Below, piece by piece: positions 52,702-61,084 of a stretch of 64,000 bases of DNA. The stretch is from contig NZ_SGXC01000002.1 of the NCBI RefSeq assembly GCF_004216695.1, positions 1,178,001 through 1,242,000 of the forward strand. Direction: 5' to 3'. The stretch's first letter is position 1; every line of letters starts with the position of its first letter. Source of the DNA: Pigmentiphaga kullae. GTDB taxonomy: Bacteria; Pseudomonadota; Gammaproteobacteria; Burkholderiales; Burkholderiaceae_B. The notes beneath the pieces were generated by a model, which was given only the letters and a program-made list of their open reading frames with translations, made no database searches and was not told the DNA's origin. The position numbers and the translations under genes are program-made.

Positions 52702-52720
52702 AAAAATCATTATCATTACG
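52702..52720 (+). promoter_or_regulatory. Candidate Fur box upstream of hmuS
   Basis: This 19-mer matches the Fur consensus at about 13 of 19 positions, including ATCATTATCATTA overall. It is 31 bp before the hmuS ATG and shares its core with the box at 222. It suggests iron-repressed expression of hmuS and chaN. Confidence 0.7.
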
Positions 52721-52751
52721 AGCAATTTTCCTCCGCACCAAGGTTTCCGGC

Positions 52752-53783
52752 ATGACAGCAACCACTCTCTGGCAACGTTATCTGGCCCTGAAGGCCGAGC
52801 AGCCCAAACTGCGCATGCGCGACGCGGCAGCCCAAATCGGCGCCAGCGAAGGCGAACTGGTCGCCGCCGATCCGTCCGCGACCCGGCTCAAGCCGGACTG
52901 GGGCGCGCTGCTGGGCGGACTGAAGGCGGCCGGGCCGCTGCTGGCGCTGACCCGCAACGAGGCCGCCGTCCACGAGAAGACCGGGGTCTACGACCACGTC
53001 CAGGTAGAAGGCAGGATGGGGCTGGCCCTGAACCCCGACATCGACCTGCGCCTGTTCCTGTCGCAGTGGCGGCACGCCTACGCCGTGGCCGGCGAGCGCC
53101 CCAGCCTGCAGGTGTTCGACCAGCAGGGCGAGGCGGTGCACAAGATCTACGTGGTCGAGGGCACCGACCGCGCCGCGTTCGAGGCCCTGCTGGCGGCGCA
53201 CGCCGACAGCGCGCAGCCGGTCACGCCGGAACCGCGGCCGGCGCCCGAGCGCAAGGCCGACAAGGATGTCGACGTCGAGGCTTTCCGCCAGGAATGGCGC
53301 GATCTGCGCGACACCCATGAGTTCTTCGGCCTGCTGCGGCGGCATGGCGTGGAACGCACGCAGGCGCTGCGGCTGGCGCCTCCGGAGTTCGCGCGGCAGG
53401 TCGGCGTCGGCGCCGTCGATGCCGTGCTGAACGCAGCCGCCGCCTCGGGGCTGTCCATCATGGTGTTCGTCGGCAACGCCGGTTGCGTGCAGATCCATAC
53501 CGGACCGGTCCATCGCATCGCGCCCATGGGCCCCTGGCTGAACGTGCTGGACCCGGGTTTCAACCTGCACCTGCGCATGGACCTGTTCACCGAAGCCTGG
53601 CTGGTGCGCAAGCCCACCGTGGACGGCATCGTGACCTCGCTGGAATGCTATGACGCCGAAGGCTCGCTGATCGTGCAGTTCTTCGGCGAACGCAAACCCG
53701 GCAAGCCCGAGCTGACGGCGTGGACGACCCTGGCCGACGGACTGGCCGCCATCGCGCCGGACGCGTCCCGGCCCGCGGCATGA
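52752..53783 (+). CDS. hmuS: Hemin-degrading factor / cytoplasmic heme chaperone (HmuS/BhuS/ChuS family)
   Basis: The 343-residue protein is built from two related halves (about 1-165 and 175-340), each with the same fold. Typical motifs are LRMRDAAAQIGASEGELVAA and, in the second half, VFVGNAGCVQIHTGPVHRIAPMG with the heme-proximal region. Family members bind or break down imported heme in the cytosol. Its stop overlaps the next gene as ATGA. The usual partners (heme receptor, HmuTUV) are not adjacent. Confidence 0.92.
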   Translation: MTATTLWQRYLALKAEQPKLRMRDAAAQIGASEGELVAADPSATRLKPDWGALLGGLKAAGPLLALTRNEAAVHEKTGVYDHVQVEGRMGLALNPDIDLRLFLSQWRHAYAVAGERPSLQVFDQQGEAVHKIYVVEGTDRAAFEALLAAHADSAQPVTPEPRPAPERKADKDVDVEAFRQEWRDLRDTHEFFGLLRRHGVERTQALRLAPPEFARQVGVGAVDAVLNAAAASGLSIMVFVGNAGCVQIHTGPVHRIAPMGPWLNVLDPGFNLHLRMDLFTEAWLVRKPTVDGIVTSLECYDAEGSLIVQFFGERKPGKPELTAWTTLADGLAAIAPDASRPAA

Positions 53784-54643
53784 AGGCCGGCACGCTCGCG
53801 CCGCTGGCCGGCGCCGCCGCGGCCCTGCTGCTGGCCGGCTGCTCGTGGCTGCCCGGCAGCCGCGACGCCGCCGTCGCGTCGCTGGCGGCCGAGCTGCCAC
53901 GCCATCAGGTCGTGCTGCTGGGCGAAGTCCACGACAACGCCCAGGGGCATCGCCTGCGACTGCAGGCGCTGTCGCGCGCGGTGCGCGCGGGTTGGCGGCC
54001 GGCCATCGCCATGGAGCAGTTCGACCGCGAACGGCAGGCCGACCTGGACCGTGCCCTGCGCACCTGTACGACCGCCGACTGCGTGATCCAGGCCGCGGCA
54101 CCGGCCAAGGCGGGCTGGGACTGGGCGCACTACCGCCCCGTGCTGGAACTGGCGCTGCGCGAGAAGCTGCCGGTGGTCGCCGCCAATCTGTCGCGCACCG
54201 ATGCCGGCACCATCATGAAGCAAGGGCCCGCGGCCCTGTTCGCTACCGACGAATTGCGCCGGCTCGGCCTGCTCTCGCCGCCGCCCGACCTGCTGGCGGC
54301 GCAGCGCAAGGAAGTGGCCGAGGCCCATTGCGGCGCCCTGCCCCCATCCATGCTGGGCGGCATGGCCATGGCCCAGCTCGCGCGCGATGCCGTGATGGCC
54401 GGCGCGATCGCCAGCGCCGCGCGCGTACCCGGCGCATCCGCCCCACGGCCCGTCGTCCTGCTGGCCGGCAATGGCCATGCCCGCCGCGACATCGGCGTGC
54501 CGCGCTGGCTCCAGCCCGGCACCATCCTGTCGGTGGGCTACACCGAGCAGCCCGCCGCGCCCGGCGCCTACGACCGCGACATCGTGATTCCGCCCGCGCC
54601 GCGCGAAGACCCGTGCAAGGCGTTCCAGGCACCCGGCCGCTAG
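53780..54643 (+). CDS. ChaN-family iron/heme-regulated lipoprotein
   Basis: The 287-residue protein starts MKAGTLAPLAGAAAALLLAGC, giving a lipobox LAGC and lipidation at Cys21. The body contains HQVVLLGEVHDNAQGHRLRL and WRPAIAMEQFDRERQADLD, the ChaN/PhuW signature, and a late VVLLAGNGHARRDIGVPRW. ChaN-like proteins bind heme at the outer membrane in pathogens. Translationally coupled to hmuS, it likely belongs to the same Fur-controlled heme response. Confidence 0.9.
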   Translation: MKAGTLAPLAGAAAALLLAGCSWLPGSRDAAVASLAAELPRHQVVLLGEVHDNAQGHRLRLQALSRAVRAGWRPAIAMEQFDRERQADLDRALRTCTTADCVIQAAAPAKAGWDWAHYRPVLELALREKLPVVAANLSRTDAGTIMKQGPAALFATDELRRLGLLSPPPDLLAAQRKEVAEAHCGALPPSMLGGMAMAQLARDAVMAGAIASAARVPGASAPRPVVLLAGNGHARRDIGVPRWLQPGTILSVGYTEQPAAPGAYDRDIVIPPAPREDPCKAFQAPGR

Positions 54644-54736
54644 TCCAGCGCGCAAGCGCCGCCTAGAATAGCGGGATCCCCTCGAACAACGGGCGCGGTC
54701 CTCGGCCGCATGCCCTCATCACGGAGACCGCCTCCC

Positions 54737-55714
54737 ATGCCTGCCCGCTCGTCCGCTCCCATCCGTCTGTGCATCGCCGGCGAAGGCGCCATGGGCTCGA
54801 CCCACGCGCGTATCTTCGCATCCATGCCGGGCGTGAAGATCGTGGCCCTGGCGGCGGCCGACATGGCGCGCGGCCGCCAGTTGGCGGCGCAATACGGCAT
54901 CGCCGACTGCACCGGCGACCTGGCCGCCGCGCTGGCGCGCCCCGACGTGGACGCGGTGGTGCTGGCCACGCCCTCGGGCCTGCATGCCGAGCACGCCGAA
55001 CTGGCCGCCCGCCTGGGCAAGCCCATGCTGATCGAGATTCCCGCCGCGCTGACCCTGGCCGACACCGAGCGCCTGGCGCGCGTGCAGGCCGAAACCGGCG
55101 TGCCCATGATGGTCGCGCACAGCCGCCGCTTCGCGCCGCCGCACACTACCCTGCGCGAACGCATCCAGAGCGGCGACTTCACGCTGCACCACCTGGTCTG
55201 CGAAACCTATTTCTTCCGCCGCAACAACCTGAACATGTTCGGCGAGCCGCGCACCTGGGTCGACAGCCTGCTGTGGCACCATGCCTGCCACACGGTGGAC
55301 CTGTTCTGCTGGCTGCTGGACGAATCGGAGTTCGACGTCTGGGGCCAGCGCGGCCCCGACCATCCGGAACTGGGCATTCCCATGGACGTCACCGTGGCCA
55401 TGCGTTCGCGCAAGCGCGGCACGCTGCTGACCATGGCCATGTCGTTCAACAACAAAGGCCCCTTCGGCGGCTTCTACCGCTACATCGGCGAAGAAGACAC
55501 CTACCGCGCCTTCCGCGACGAACTGACCGACAGCGACGGCAAGGTCGTGGAGATGCCCGGCGCGCAGCCGGCCTTCGAGGCCCAGGACACCGAGTTCATC
55601 GCCGCGCTGCGCGAAGGCCGGCCCAGCCGCTGCGACATCGCCTCGGTGCTGCCCGCGATGCGGGCGCTGGACGGGATCGACCGCATCATGCGGGGCGAAC
55701 CCGCCGCCAGATGA
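54737..55714 (+). CDS. Gfo/Idh/MocA-family NAD(P)-dependent oxidoreductase
   Basis: The 325-residue protein has an N-terminal Rossmann part (RLCIAGEGAMGSTHARIFASM, ADVDAVVLATPSGLHAEHAELAARLGKPMLIE seen as family motifs) and a C-terminal alpha/beta domain with VAHSRRFAPPHTT and a HHACHTVDLFCWLLDE stretch. The latter supplies the conserved His/Asp of these sugar- or polyol-type dehydrogenases. The ATG at 54737 follows CGGAGA. The substrate is unknown and the gene is solitary. Confidence 0.9.
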   Translation: MPARSSAPIRLCIAGEGAMGSTHARIFASMPGVKIVALAAADMARGRQLAAQYGIADCTGDLAAALARPDVDAVVLATPSGLHAEHAELAARLGKPMLIEIPAALTLADTERLARVQAETGVPMMVAHSRRFAPPHTTLRERIQSGDFTLHHLVCETYFFRRNNLNMFGEPRTWVDSLLWHHACHTVDLFCWLLDESEFDVWGQRGPDHPELGIPMDVTVAMRSRKRGTLLTMAMSFNNKGPFGGFYRYIGEEDTYRAFRDELTDSDGKVVEMPGAQPAFEAQDTEFIAALREGRPSRCDIASVLPAMRALDGIDRIMRGEPAAR

Positions 55715-55839
55715 CCGACATGTAATTCCCCGGCCATCCTGCTGTTCGTGCCCGACTCCTAAAGTGAAGGCTCCTGTGCAAGCCCACGCACAGCCCACCA
55801 GGCGCCACCGTGCGGTGCCCGGTACTTCTGGAGATCGAC

Positions 55840-56163
55840 ATGTTGAACGGCAAGATGCTCATCCTCGTCGCGGCCCTGGCGGGCGGCGCCTCCCCGGCCT
55901 ACGCCGCGCCCACGGTGCTGGCCAGCGCCGACGGCTGGACCTTCGTCAACGGTGAATGGGTCCGCCAGGACCACGCCTATGCCATGAAGGACGGCAGGCT
56001 GGTCCACACGGACACGCTGCCGCACGCCTCGAAGGAAACACGCCCCGCCACGCCCAGGGCGCAAAGCGTCCCTTCCGCCCGGAGCGACAGGTTCATCGCT
56101 TCGGACGGCTGGGTATTCGAGAACGGCGAGTGGTCATTGCCCCCGCGCGTCTGGGGCAAGTGA
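55840..56163 (+). CDS. Small secreted protein with duplicated W-x-F-x-N-G-E-W motif
   Basis: The 107-residue product starts at the ATG behind TGGAG and has a signal peptide (cut after AYA, near residue 23). The mature protein repeats a short module: ASADGWTFVNGEWVRQ near residue 28 and IASDGWVFENGEWSLPP near residue 87, separated by a polar linker. I do not recognise the family. It is convergent with the copS gene, overlapping its 3' end by 30 bp. A copper link is suggested only by position. Confidence 0.7.
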   Translation: MLNGKMLILVAALAGGASPAYAAPTVLASADGWTFVNGEWVRQDHAYAMKDGRLVHTDTLPHASKETRPATPRAQSVPSARSDRFIASDGWVFENGEWSLPPRVWGK

Positions 56164-57540
56164 GGCGTCCGGCGCGTGCCTGACCGGAAAGACCAGTGTG
56201 AAGCGGGTCCGGCCGGCGGCCGAACCCGCGGCGATATGGCCACCGTGCGCCACCATGATGGCCCGGGTGATCGACAGCCCCAGGCCGGCGCTTTCCGAGT
56301 CGGGCCGTGCCCTGGATTTGTCGGCCCGGAAGAAGCGGTCGAAAAGCGAGGGGATCAGTTCGGCGGGGATCTCCTTGCCATCGTTCTCGACGCCTATCGT
56401 CACGGACACCTCGTCGCACGCGATGTCGACGTCTATCGCCCCCTTCCCGGGGGTGTATCGCAACGCGTTCGAAAGCAGGTTGCTCAGCGCACGCCGCAAC
56501 ATCAGGCGGTCGCCCACGATCCGGCCCTGGCCGGACAGCCGCAAGGCCACCGCCTTGTCCTCCGCAAGGGCCTCGTAGAACTCGAACAAGGCGTTGACCT
56601 CGTCCTGGACCGCGATGGCCTCCGCCTGGGGCAGGGTAATGCCATGCTCCATTTTCGCCAGGTAGAGCATGTCGGATACCATCCGCGACAAGCGCTGCAG
56701 TTCCTCTTCGTTCGATGCCAGGATCTCGCGGTACTTCCCGGCCTCGCGGGGCTGCGCCAGCACCACATGGGTCTGCGTCAGCAGGTTCGTCAGCGGCGTG
56801 CGCAGTTCATGGGCCAGGTCGGAAGAGAATTCCGACAACCGCCGGAAATCGTCCTGCAGCCGCGCCAGCATGGCGTTCAGGGTCGATGCCAGATCCGCCA
56901 TCTCCGGCGGAACGGCCTCGACGGGCATGCGCTGGTCCAGCTTCTGCGCGGTAACGGCCCGGGCCTGGGCGGCCATGGTGCGCAGCGGCGCGAGCCCGCT
57001 GCGGGCCGCCCACCAGCCGAACACGCCGCTCACCAGCGCCGACAGCACCACGTACAGCACCAGCGAATGCAGGAAGCCGTGCATGAAGTGCGCGTGGATC
57101 TCGGTCGCCAATCCGACGATGACCAGCAGTTCGCTGCCCGGTTTTCCCGCCATCGTGCGCAGTCCCCGGTACTCGGCCCCGTCCTGCCGCCAAGTGAACT
57201 CCGTCACGCCGGCTGGCAAGGCCCGCGCCGCGCTCACGGCAGCGTCGAATTCGAAGCCCCCCGTGGCATGGAGCACCGCGCCCTGCTCCGTCCGGACCAG
57301 CGCGACCAGTCCGGGGTGGTTCTGAAGCGCCGTGCCCAGGCGCTGCGGCATAGCCGCCGGATCGGCGACCTGGGCGATGCCGCGGACCAGGCCCGCTTTC
57401 TCCTCGAGCACGGCGAAATCCTCGTGCGCGAAGTGCCGGTCCATCGAGATGGCGATCAAGGCCCCCAGTCCCAGCAGCACGGCGGCCGACGACAGCGAGA
57501 AGAAGGTCGTCAGCCGCGTCGTCAGGGAAAACGGGCGCAT
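56134..57540 (-). CDS. copS: Heavy-metal sensor histidine kinase (CopS/CusS family)
   Basis: The 468-residue kinase has membrane segments at about residues 12-32 and 156-178 around a periplasmic sensor loop. A HAMP domain follows (LAPLRTMAAQARAVTAQ). The H-box is DLAHELRTPLTNLLTQ with His244; ATPase boxes are NLLSNALRYTPGKGAI, GVENDGKEIP and SAGLGLSITRAIM. Overlap of the regulator's TGA with its ATG (TGATG) shows coupling. It probably senses periplasmic copper or silver, given the cop genes next door. Confidence 0.92.
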   Translation of the reverse strand: MRPFSLTTRLTTFFSLSSAAVLLGLGALIAISMDRHFAHEDFAVLEEKAGLVRGIAQVADPAAMPQRLGTALQNHPGLVALVRTEQGAVLHATGGFEFDAAVSAARALPAGVTEFTWRQDGAEYRGLRTMAGKPGSELLVIVGLATEIHAHFMHGFLHSLVLYVVLSALVSGVFGWWAARSGLAPLRTMAAQARAVTAQKLDQRMPVEAVPPEMADLASTLNAMLARLQDDFRRLSEFSSDLAHELRTPLTNLLTQTHVVLAQPREAGKYREILASNEEELQRLSRMVSDMLYLAKMEHGITLPQAEAIAVQDEVNALFEFYEALAEDKAVALRLSGQGRIVGDRLMLRRALSNLLSNALRYTPGKGAIDVDIACDEVSVTIGVENDGKEIPAELIPSLFDRFFRADKSRARPDSESAGLGLSITRAIMVAHGGHIAAGSAAGRTRFTLVFPVRHAPDASLAPDARGQ

Positions 57541-58226
57541 CAACCTATGTCCTCGGGTTCTTCGAAGACGTATCCCATGCCCCGCACGGTCTGGATCAGC
57601 TTGGCATCGAACGCATCGTCGATCTTGGCGCGCAGCCGCCGGATGGCGACGTCGATGACGTTGGTGTCGCTGTCGAAGTTCATGTCCCAGACCTGGGAGG
57701 CGATGAGCGAACGCGGCAGCACCTCGCCGCGCCGGCGCACGAACAGTTCCAGCAGCGCGAATTCCTTGCTCGTCAGGTTGATGCGCCGGCCGGCGCGCGT
57801 GGCCCGGCGGCGGACCAGATCCAGCACCAGGTCGCCGACCTGGATGCGGTCGGTGGCGATCTGTCCGCTGCCCCGGCGCAGCAGGGTCCGCACACGCGCC
57901 AGCAGTTCGGAGAAGGCGAAGGGCTTGACCAGGTAGTCGTCCGCGCCCAGTTCCAGGCCCTTGACCCGGTCGGCCACGCTGTCGCGCGCGGTCAGGAACA
58001 GGACGGGCACGTTGTTCTCGACGGCGCGCAGGGTTTGCAGGATACGCCAGCCGTCCACGTCGGGCAGCATCACGTCGAGCACGACCAGGTCGTAGGATTC
58101 GCTCAGCGCCCGGTACTGCCCGTCCAGGCCGTTGTCCGCCAGGTCGACCACGAAGCCGGCCTCGGTCAGCCCTTGCCGGAGATATTCGCCGGTCTTGGCC
58201 TCGTCTTCCACGACCAGTAGTTTCAT
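57540..58226 (-). CDS. copR: Heavy-metal response regulator, OmpR family (CopR/CusR)
   Basis: The 228-residue protein begins [20 protein letters not shown], the CusR/CopR opening. The phospho-acceptor is Asp51 in [13 protein letters not shown], and the switch Lys is in [23 protein letters not shown]. The winged helix covers the C-terminal third ([33 protein letters not shown]). It likely activates the cop operon through the palindrome at 62864. Confidence 0.94.
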   Translation of the reverse strand: MKLLVVEDEAKTGEYLRQGLTEAGFVVDLADNGLDGQYRALSESYDLVVLDVMLPDVDGWRILQTLRAVENNVPVLFLTARDSVADRVKGLELGADDYLVKPFAFSELLARVRTLLRRGSGQIATDRIQVGDLVLDLVRRRATRAGRRINLTSKEFALLELFVRRRGEVLPRSLIASQVWDMNFDSDTNVIDVAIRRLRAKIDDAFDAKLIQTVRGMGYVFEEPEDIG

Positions 58227-58245
58227 GGTGGCGTCCCGTCGCTCA

Positions 58246-58713
58246 TCAGCGATAGGCCTGGTAGACGCTGGACCGCCCGCCGGTCCGCACGAGCAGGACA
58301 TCGTAGGCGGATTTCCGGCCGCCGTATTCGGGCCCGTCCATGCCCGGCGATCCCAGGGGCATGCCGGGAACGGCCAGGCCGACGGCCGAGGGGCGTTCGC
58401 GCAGCAGCCGCTTGATCTCCCGGGCCGGCACGTGCCCTTCCAGCGCATAGCCGTCCACCACGGCCGTATGGCAGGAGCCCTTGTCGTCCGGGATGCCCAG
58501 GCGGCGCCGCGCCTCGGAGGTATCGTCGACGTCATGGGCGATCACCTGGAAGCCGTTGTCCCGCAGGTGCTTGATCCAGTCCTTGCAGCATCCGCAAGTC
58601 GGCGTCTTCCAGACCTCCACGGTGTTCGTCTTCTGCGCCCGGGCGCCCAGTGGAAGCAAGACCGCCCCGATCAGGAGGGTGCGGCGTGACAGGCTTGCGT
58701 GCTTGTGCATCAT
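58246..58713 (-). CDS. DUF411 family metal-binding protein
   Basis: The 155-residue protein has a Tat-like signal ([20 protein letters not shown]) and the DUF411 core [19 protein letters not shown] with a CxCC metal site. [33 protein letters not shown] and a late [16 protein letters not shown] segment follow. The family is often found with copper or silver resistance genes and is thought to bind the metal in the periplasm. The ATG at 58713 has AAGGA 9 bp upstream. Confidence 0.92.
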   Translation of the reverse strand: MMHKHASLSRRTLLIGAVLLPLGARAQKTNTVEVWKTPTCGCCKDWIKHLRDNGFQVIAHDVDDTSEARRRLGIPDDKGSCHTAVVDGYALEGHVPAREIKRLLRERPSAVGLAVPGMPLGSPGMDGPEYGGRKSAYDVLLVRTGGRSSVYQAYR

Positions 58714-58726
58714 GGCATGGTTTCCT

Positions 58727-59656
58727 TCAAGATCCGGTGGGTGGGCCGAGCGTTCCCAGCCACGCCACCAACAACAGGATAGCGGTCGCCGCGCCGGCCT
58801 CCAGGGCCACGCTCCGGCGCAGCAGGACCAGGGCGGCGCCGGGGCGGTCCGCGGCGATGGCCGCCTCCAGCCTGGGGGCAAGGCGAAACCGGTTCGCGGC
58901 CGCCAAGGCCAGCATCATGGCGAACAGCCCCAGTTTGCCCAAAAGAAGCAGGCCGTAGGGGCTGGACAGCAGGCCGTTCAAGGTCGGACCGACGATGAAC
59001 GCATAATTGGCCGCCCCCGTGAGCGTCAAGGCCGCGACGATGACGGTGCCCAGGCCCGCGAAGCCCGCCAGCCCCCGGCTCAGCAGGCGGACCTGCCGCT
59101 TCGGGGCACCCGCGGACGGCCACGACATCTTCGCAAAGACCGCCAACGCGCCCACCCAGCCGGCGGCCGCGAGCAGATGGACGACGTCAGCCCACAGGTG
59201 CACGTAGCCCCGTGCGCCGTCGTCCATGGCGCCATGCCCGCCCCAGGCCAAGCTGGCAAGCGCGACGAAGGCGCAGCCAGCCAACGCCCGCAAACCCGCG
59301 ACGCGCCGGTGCTTCATTCTCAGGACAAGCCACAGGGCCAGCAACAGCGCGCCTATCCGTATCGCGCCGGCCAACCCCGCGTGCGTGCCGCCAACCACCA
59401 TGGCCAGTATAGGAAATCGCAACGCCGTGAGCGATTCGGCCCCGCTCATGGACTGGGCCAGCAGCGCCAGGCTCAGCGCCGCCAGCAGGGCCCCGGCGCC
59501 CGCGGCGACGGCCGGCCAGGCGCCGAACTCCAGGCCGGGTTCGCCCTCTTCCCATTCCCTTTGAAAGCTGTGGAGCAGGAACAGCGGCACGCCGCAAAGC
59601 AGCGCCAGGTCCAGGTACAGCGCAAAGCGGACGGCAACGCCCAGCCCGTCGGCCAT
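58727..59656 (-). CDS. copD: Copper resistance protein D (copper import/export membrane protein)
   Basis: The 309-residue inner-membrane protein has about eight hydrophobic segments and the CopD layout. WADVVHLLAAAGWVGALAVFA carries conserved His residues, and GLAGFAGLGTVIVAALTLTGAAN and NRFRLAPRLEAAI complete it. CopC and CopD are proposed to pass copper across the inner membrane. Only 3 bp separate it from copC upstream, so the pair is tightly coupled. Confidence 0.92.
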   Translation of the reverse strand: MADGLGVAVRFALYLDLALLCGVPLFLLHSFQREWEEGEPGLEFGAWPAVAAGAGALLAALSLALLAQSMSGAESLTALRFPILAMVVGGTHAGLAGAIRIGALLLALWLVLRMKHRRVAGLRALAGCAFVALASLAWGGHGAMDDGARGYVHLWADVVHLLAAAGWVGALAVFAKMSWPSAGAPKRQVRLLSRGLAGFAGLGTVIVAALTLTGAANYAFIVGPTLNGLLSSPYGLLLLGKLGLFAMMLALAAANRFRLAPRLEAAIAADRPGAALVLLRRSVALEAGAATAILLLVAWLGTLGPPTGS

Positions 59657-59659
59657 CGC

Positions 59660-60043
59660 CTACTTCACGCTGAACGAGAAATTGCCGGTGATGGGGTGCG
59701 TATCCGACGACACGGCCCGCCACTCGACGCGGTAGGTGCCGGCAGCCAGGGGCTTGGCCGGCGTGATCACCATCGTCTTGGGATCGGCATCGCCCGAGAC
59801 CCGGGCCTCCACGGGCATGGGCGCGTGGGTCATGCCGGCCATGCCCGTCATGAGCAGCCTTGCGCCCGAGAACTGGGTGACCAGCGCTTCCGAAAAGCGC
59901 AGTTCTATCCTGGATGGCGCCGCGGTCTCGGCCTTGGCCTCGGGAGTCGAGGACAGCAGTTCGGGATGGGCCTGGGCCGCGGCGGCGGCAAGCAGCCCGG
60001 CCGTCAGGACGGCGGCGTTCAGGGCGGTGCGAGCATTGGACAT
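59660..60043 (-). CDS. copC: Periplasmic copper-binding protein CopC
   Basis: The 127-residue protein has a signal peptide ending AAAQAHPEL, which leaves the mature N-terminal His for copper coordination. The beta-sandwich has LLSSTPEAKAETAAPSRIEL, RFSEALVTQFSG, a Met-containing MTGMAGMTHAPMP loop and the closing VEWRAVSSDTHPITGNFSF with a second His. It binds Cu(II)/Cu(I) and works with CopD. The start is the ATG at 60043 with AAGGTCC before it. Confidence 0.94.
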   Translation of the reverse strand: MSNARTALNAAVLTAGLLAAAAAQAHPELLSSTPEAKAETAAPSRIELRFSEALVTQFSGARLLMTGMAGMTHAPMPVEARVSGDADPKTMVITPAKPLAAGTYRVEWRAVSSDTHPITGNFSFSVK

Positions 60044-60084
60044 GATGGACCTTGAAACGGATGGGAAAGAAGAATGAAGGGGAA

Positions 60085-61074
60085 TCAGAACCACATGCGC
60101 ACGCCGACCACGAACCGGGTGTCGCTGCGGCGCTCTCCGTGCGCGCGGGCATAGTCCGCGGTGGCGCCGTAGGTCCGGTTCCAGGTCACGCCGATGTAAG
60201 GGGCGAATTCGCGGCGGATTTCGTATCGCAGGCGGACGCCCACTTCCGTGTTCGACAGGCCGGACCCGATGCCCCGCCCATGGTCGTTCTTCCCGAAGAA
60301 ATTGACCTCAGCGGCGGGCTGCAGGATGAGCCGGTTCGTGAACAGGATGTCGTACTCGCCTTTCAGGCGCGCGGCGGTCTGCCCGTTCTCGCCGGCAAAG
60401 ACCATGGCGGAGGCCTCGAAGTTGTAGAGCGCCATTCCCTGCAAGCCGAACGCGGCCCAGGTCTGCGACGAGCCCGGCTTGAAATCGTGGCGCACCCCGC
60501 CCACGGCGTCCCACCAGGGGCTGATGGAACGCCCCCACAAGGCCTGGACCTCGGCCTCGTGGAGCTTGCCGCCCGAGCGCTCGCCCTCCGAACTGAGCCA
60601 CAGGCGGTCGGTATCGCCGCCTATCCAGCCCTTGAAATCCCAGTTCAGCGCGTTGCCGCCGCGCGCGTCCTGCCATTCCAGCCGGTCCAGCAGAAACAGG
60701 GAATTGATGCCCTTGTCGTGCACGGCGTGGCCCGCCGTATCGAAGGCGGCGGCCTTGCGGTCGGCATCGGTCAGCCTGGGAATGGGCGTGCGGCTTTCCG
60801 TGGGCGCGGCGTCCATGCCCTGCATCGGTGCCTGGTCCATGCTTTGCATGGGAGCGAGGTCCATGTTCTGCATGGTCGAGTGATCCATGCCCGGCATATT
60901 GGAATGGTCCATCCCCTGCATCGGGGAATGTTCCGTCCCCTGCATCCCGGAGTGGTCCATGTGCGAGTGGTCCATCCCTTGCGCCTGGGCCCGCGCGGTC
61001 GCCGCGCCGGCCAGCGCGAGGCCGATGAGCGCGGCGGCCAGCGCCGGCGTATTGCGATGAATCGAAAAGATCAT
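60085..61074 (-). CDS. copB: Copper resistance outer-membrane protein CopB
   Basis: The 329-residue protein has a signal peptide (ending TARAQAQ) and a Met/His-rich tract at about residues 30-90. This tract repeats MDHS-M and related pentads such as MQGMDHSN and MDQAPMQ. A beta-barrel of about 240 residues follows ([41 protein letters not shown]), ending in VGVRMWF with terminal Phe. CopB is thought to bind or release copper at the outer membrane. It starts 10 bp after the copA stop. Confidence 0.94.
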   Translation of the reverse strand: MIFSIHRNTPALAAALIGLALAGAATARAQAQGMDHSHMDHSGMQGTEHSPMQGMDHSNMPGMDHSTMQNMDLAPMQSMDQAPMQGMDAAPTESRTPIPRLTDADRKAAAFDTAGHAVHDKGINSLFLLDRLEWQDARGGNALNWDFKGWIGGDTDRLWLSSEGERSGGKLHEAEVQALWGRSISPWWDAVGGVRHDFKPGSSQTWAAFGLQGMALYNFEASAMVFAGENGQTAARLKGEYDILFTNRLILQPAAEVNFFGKNDHGRGIGSGLSNTEVGVRLRYEIRREFAPYIGVTWNRTYGATADYARAHGERRSDTRFVVGVRMWF

Positions 61075-61084
61075 GGCCGGCCCC

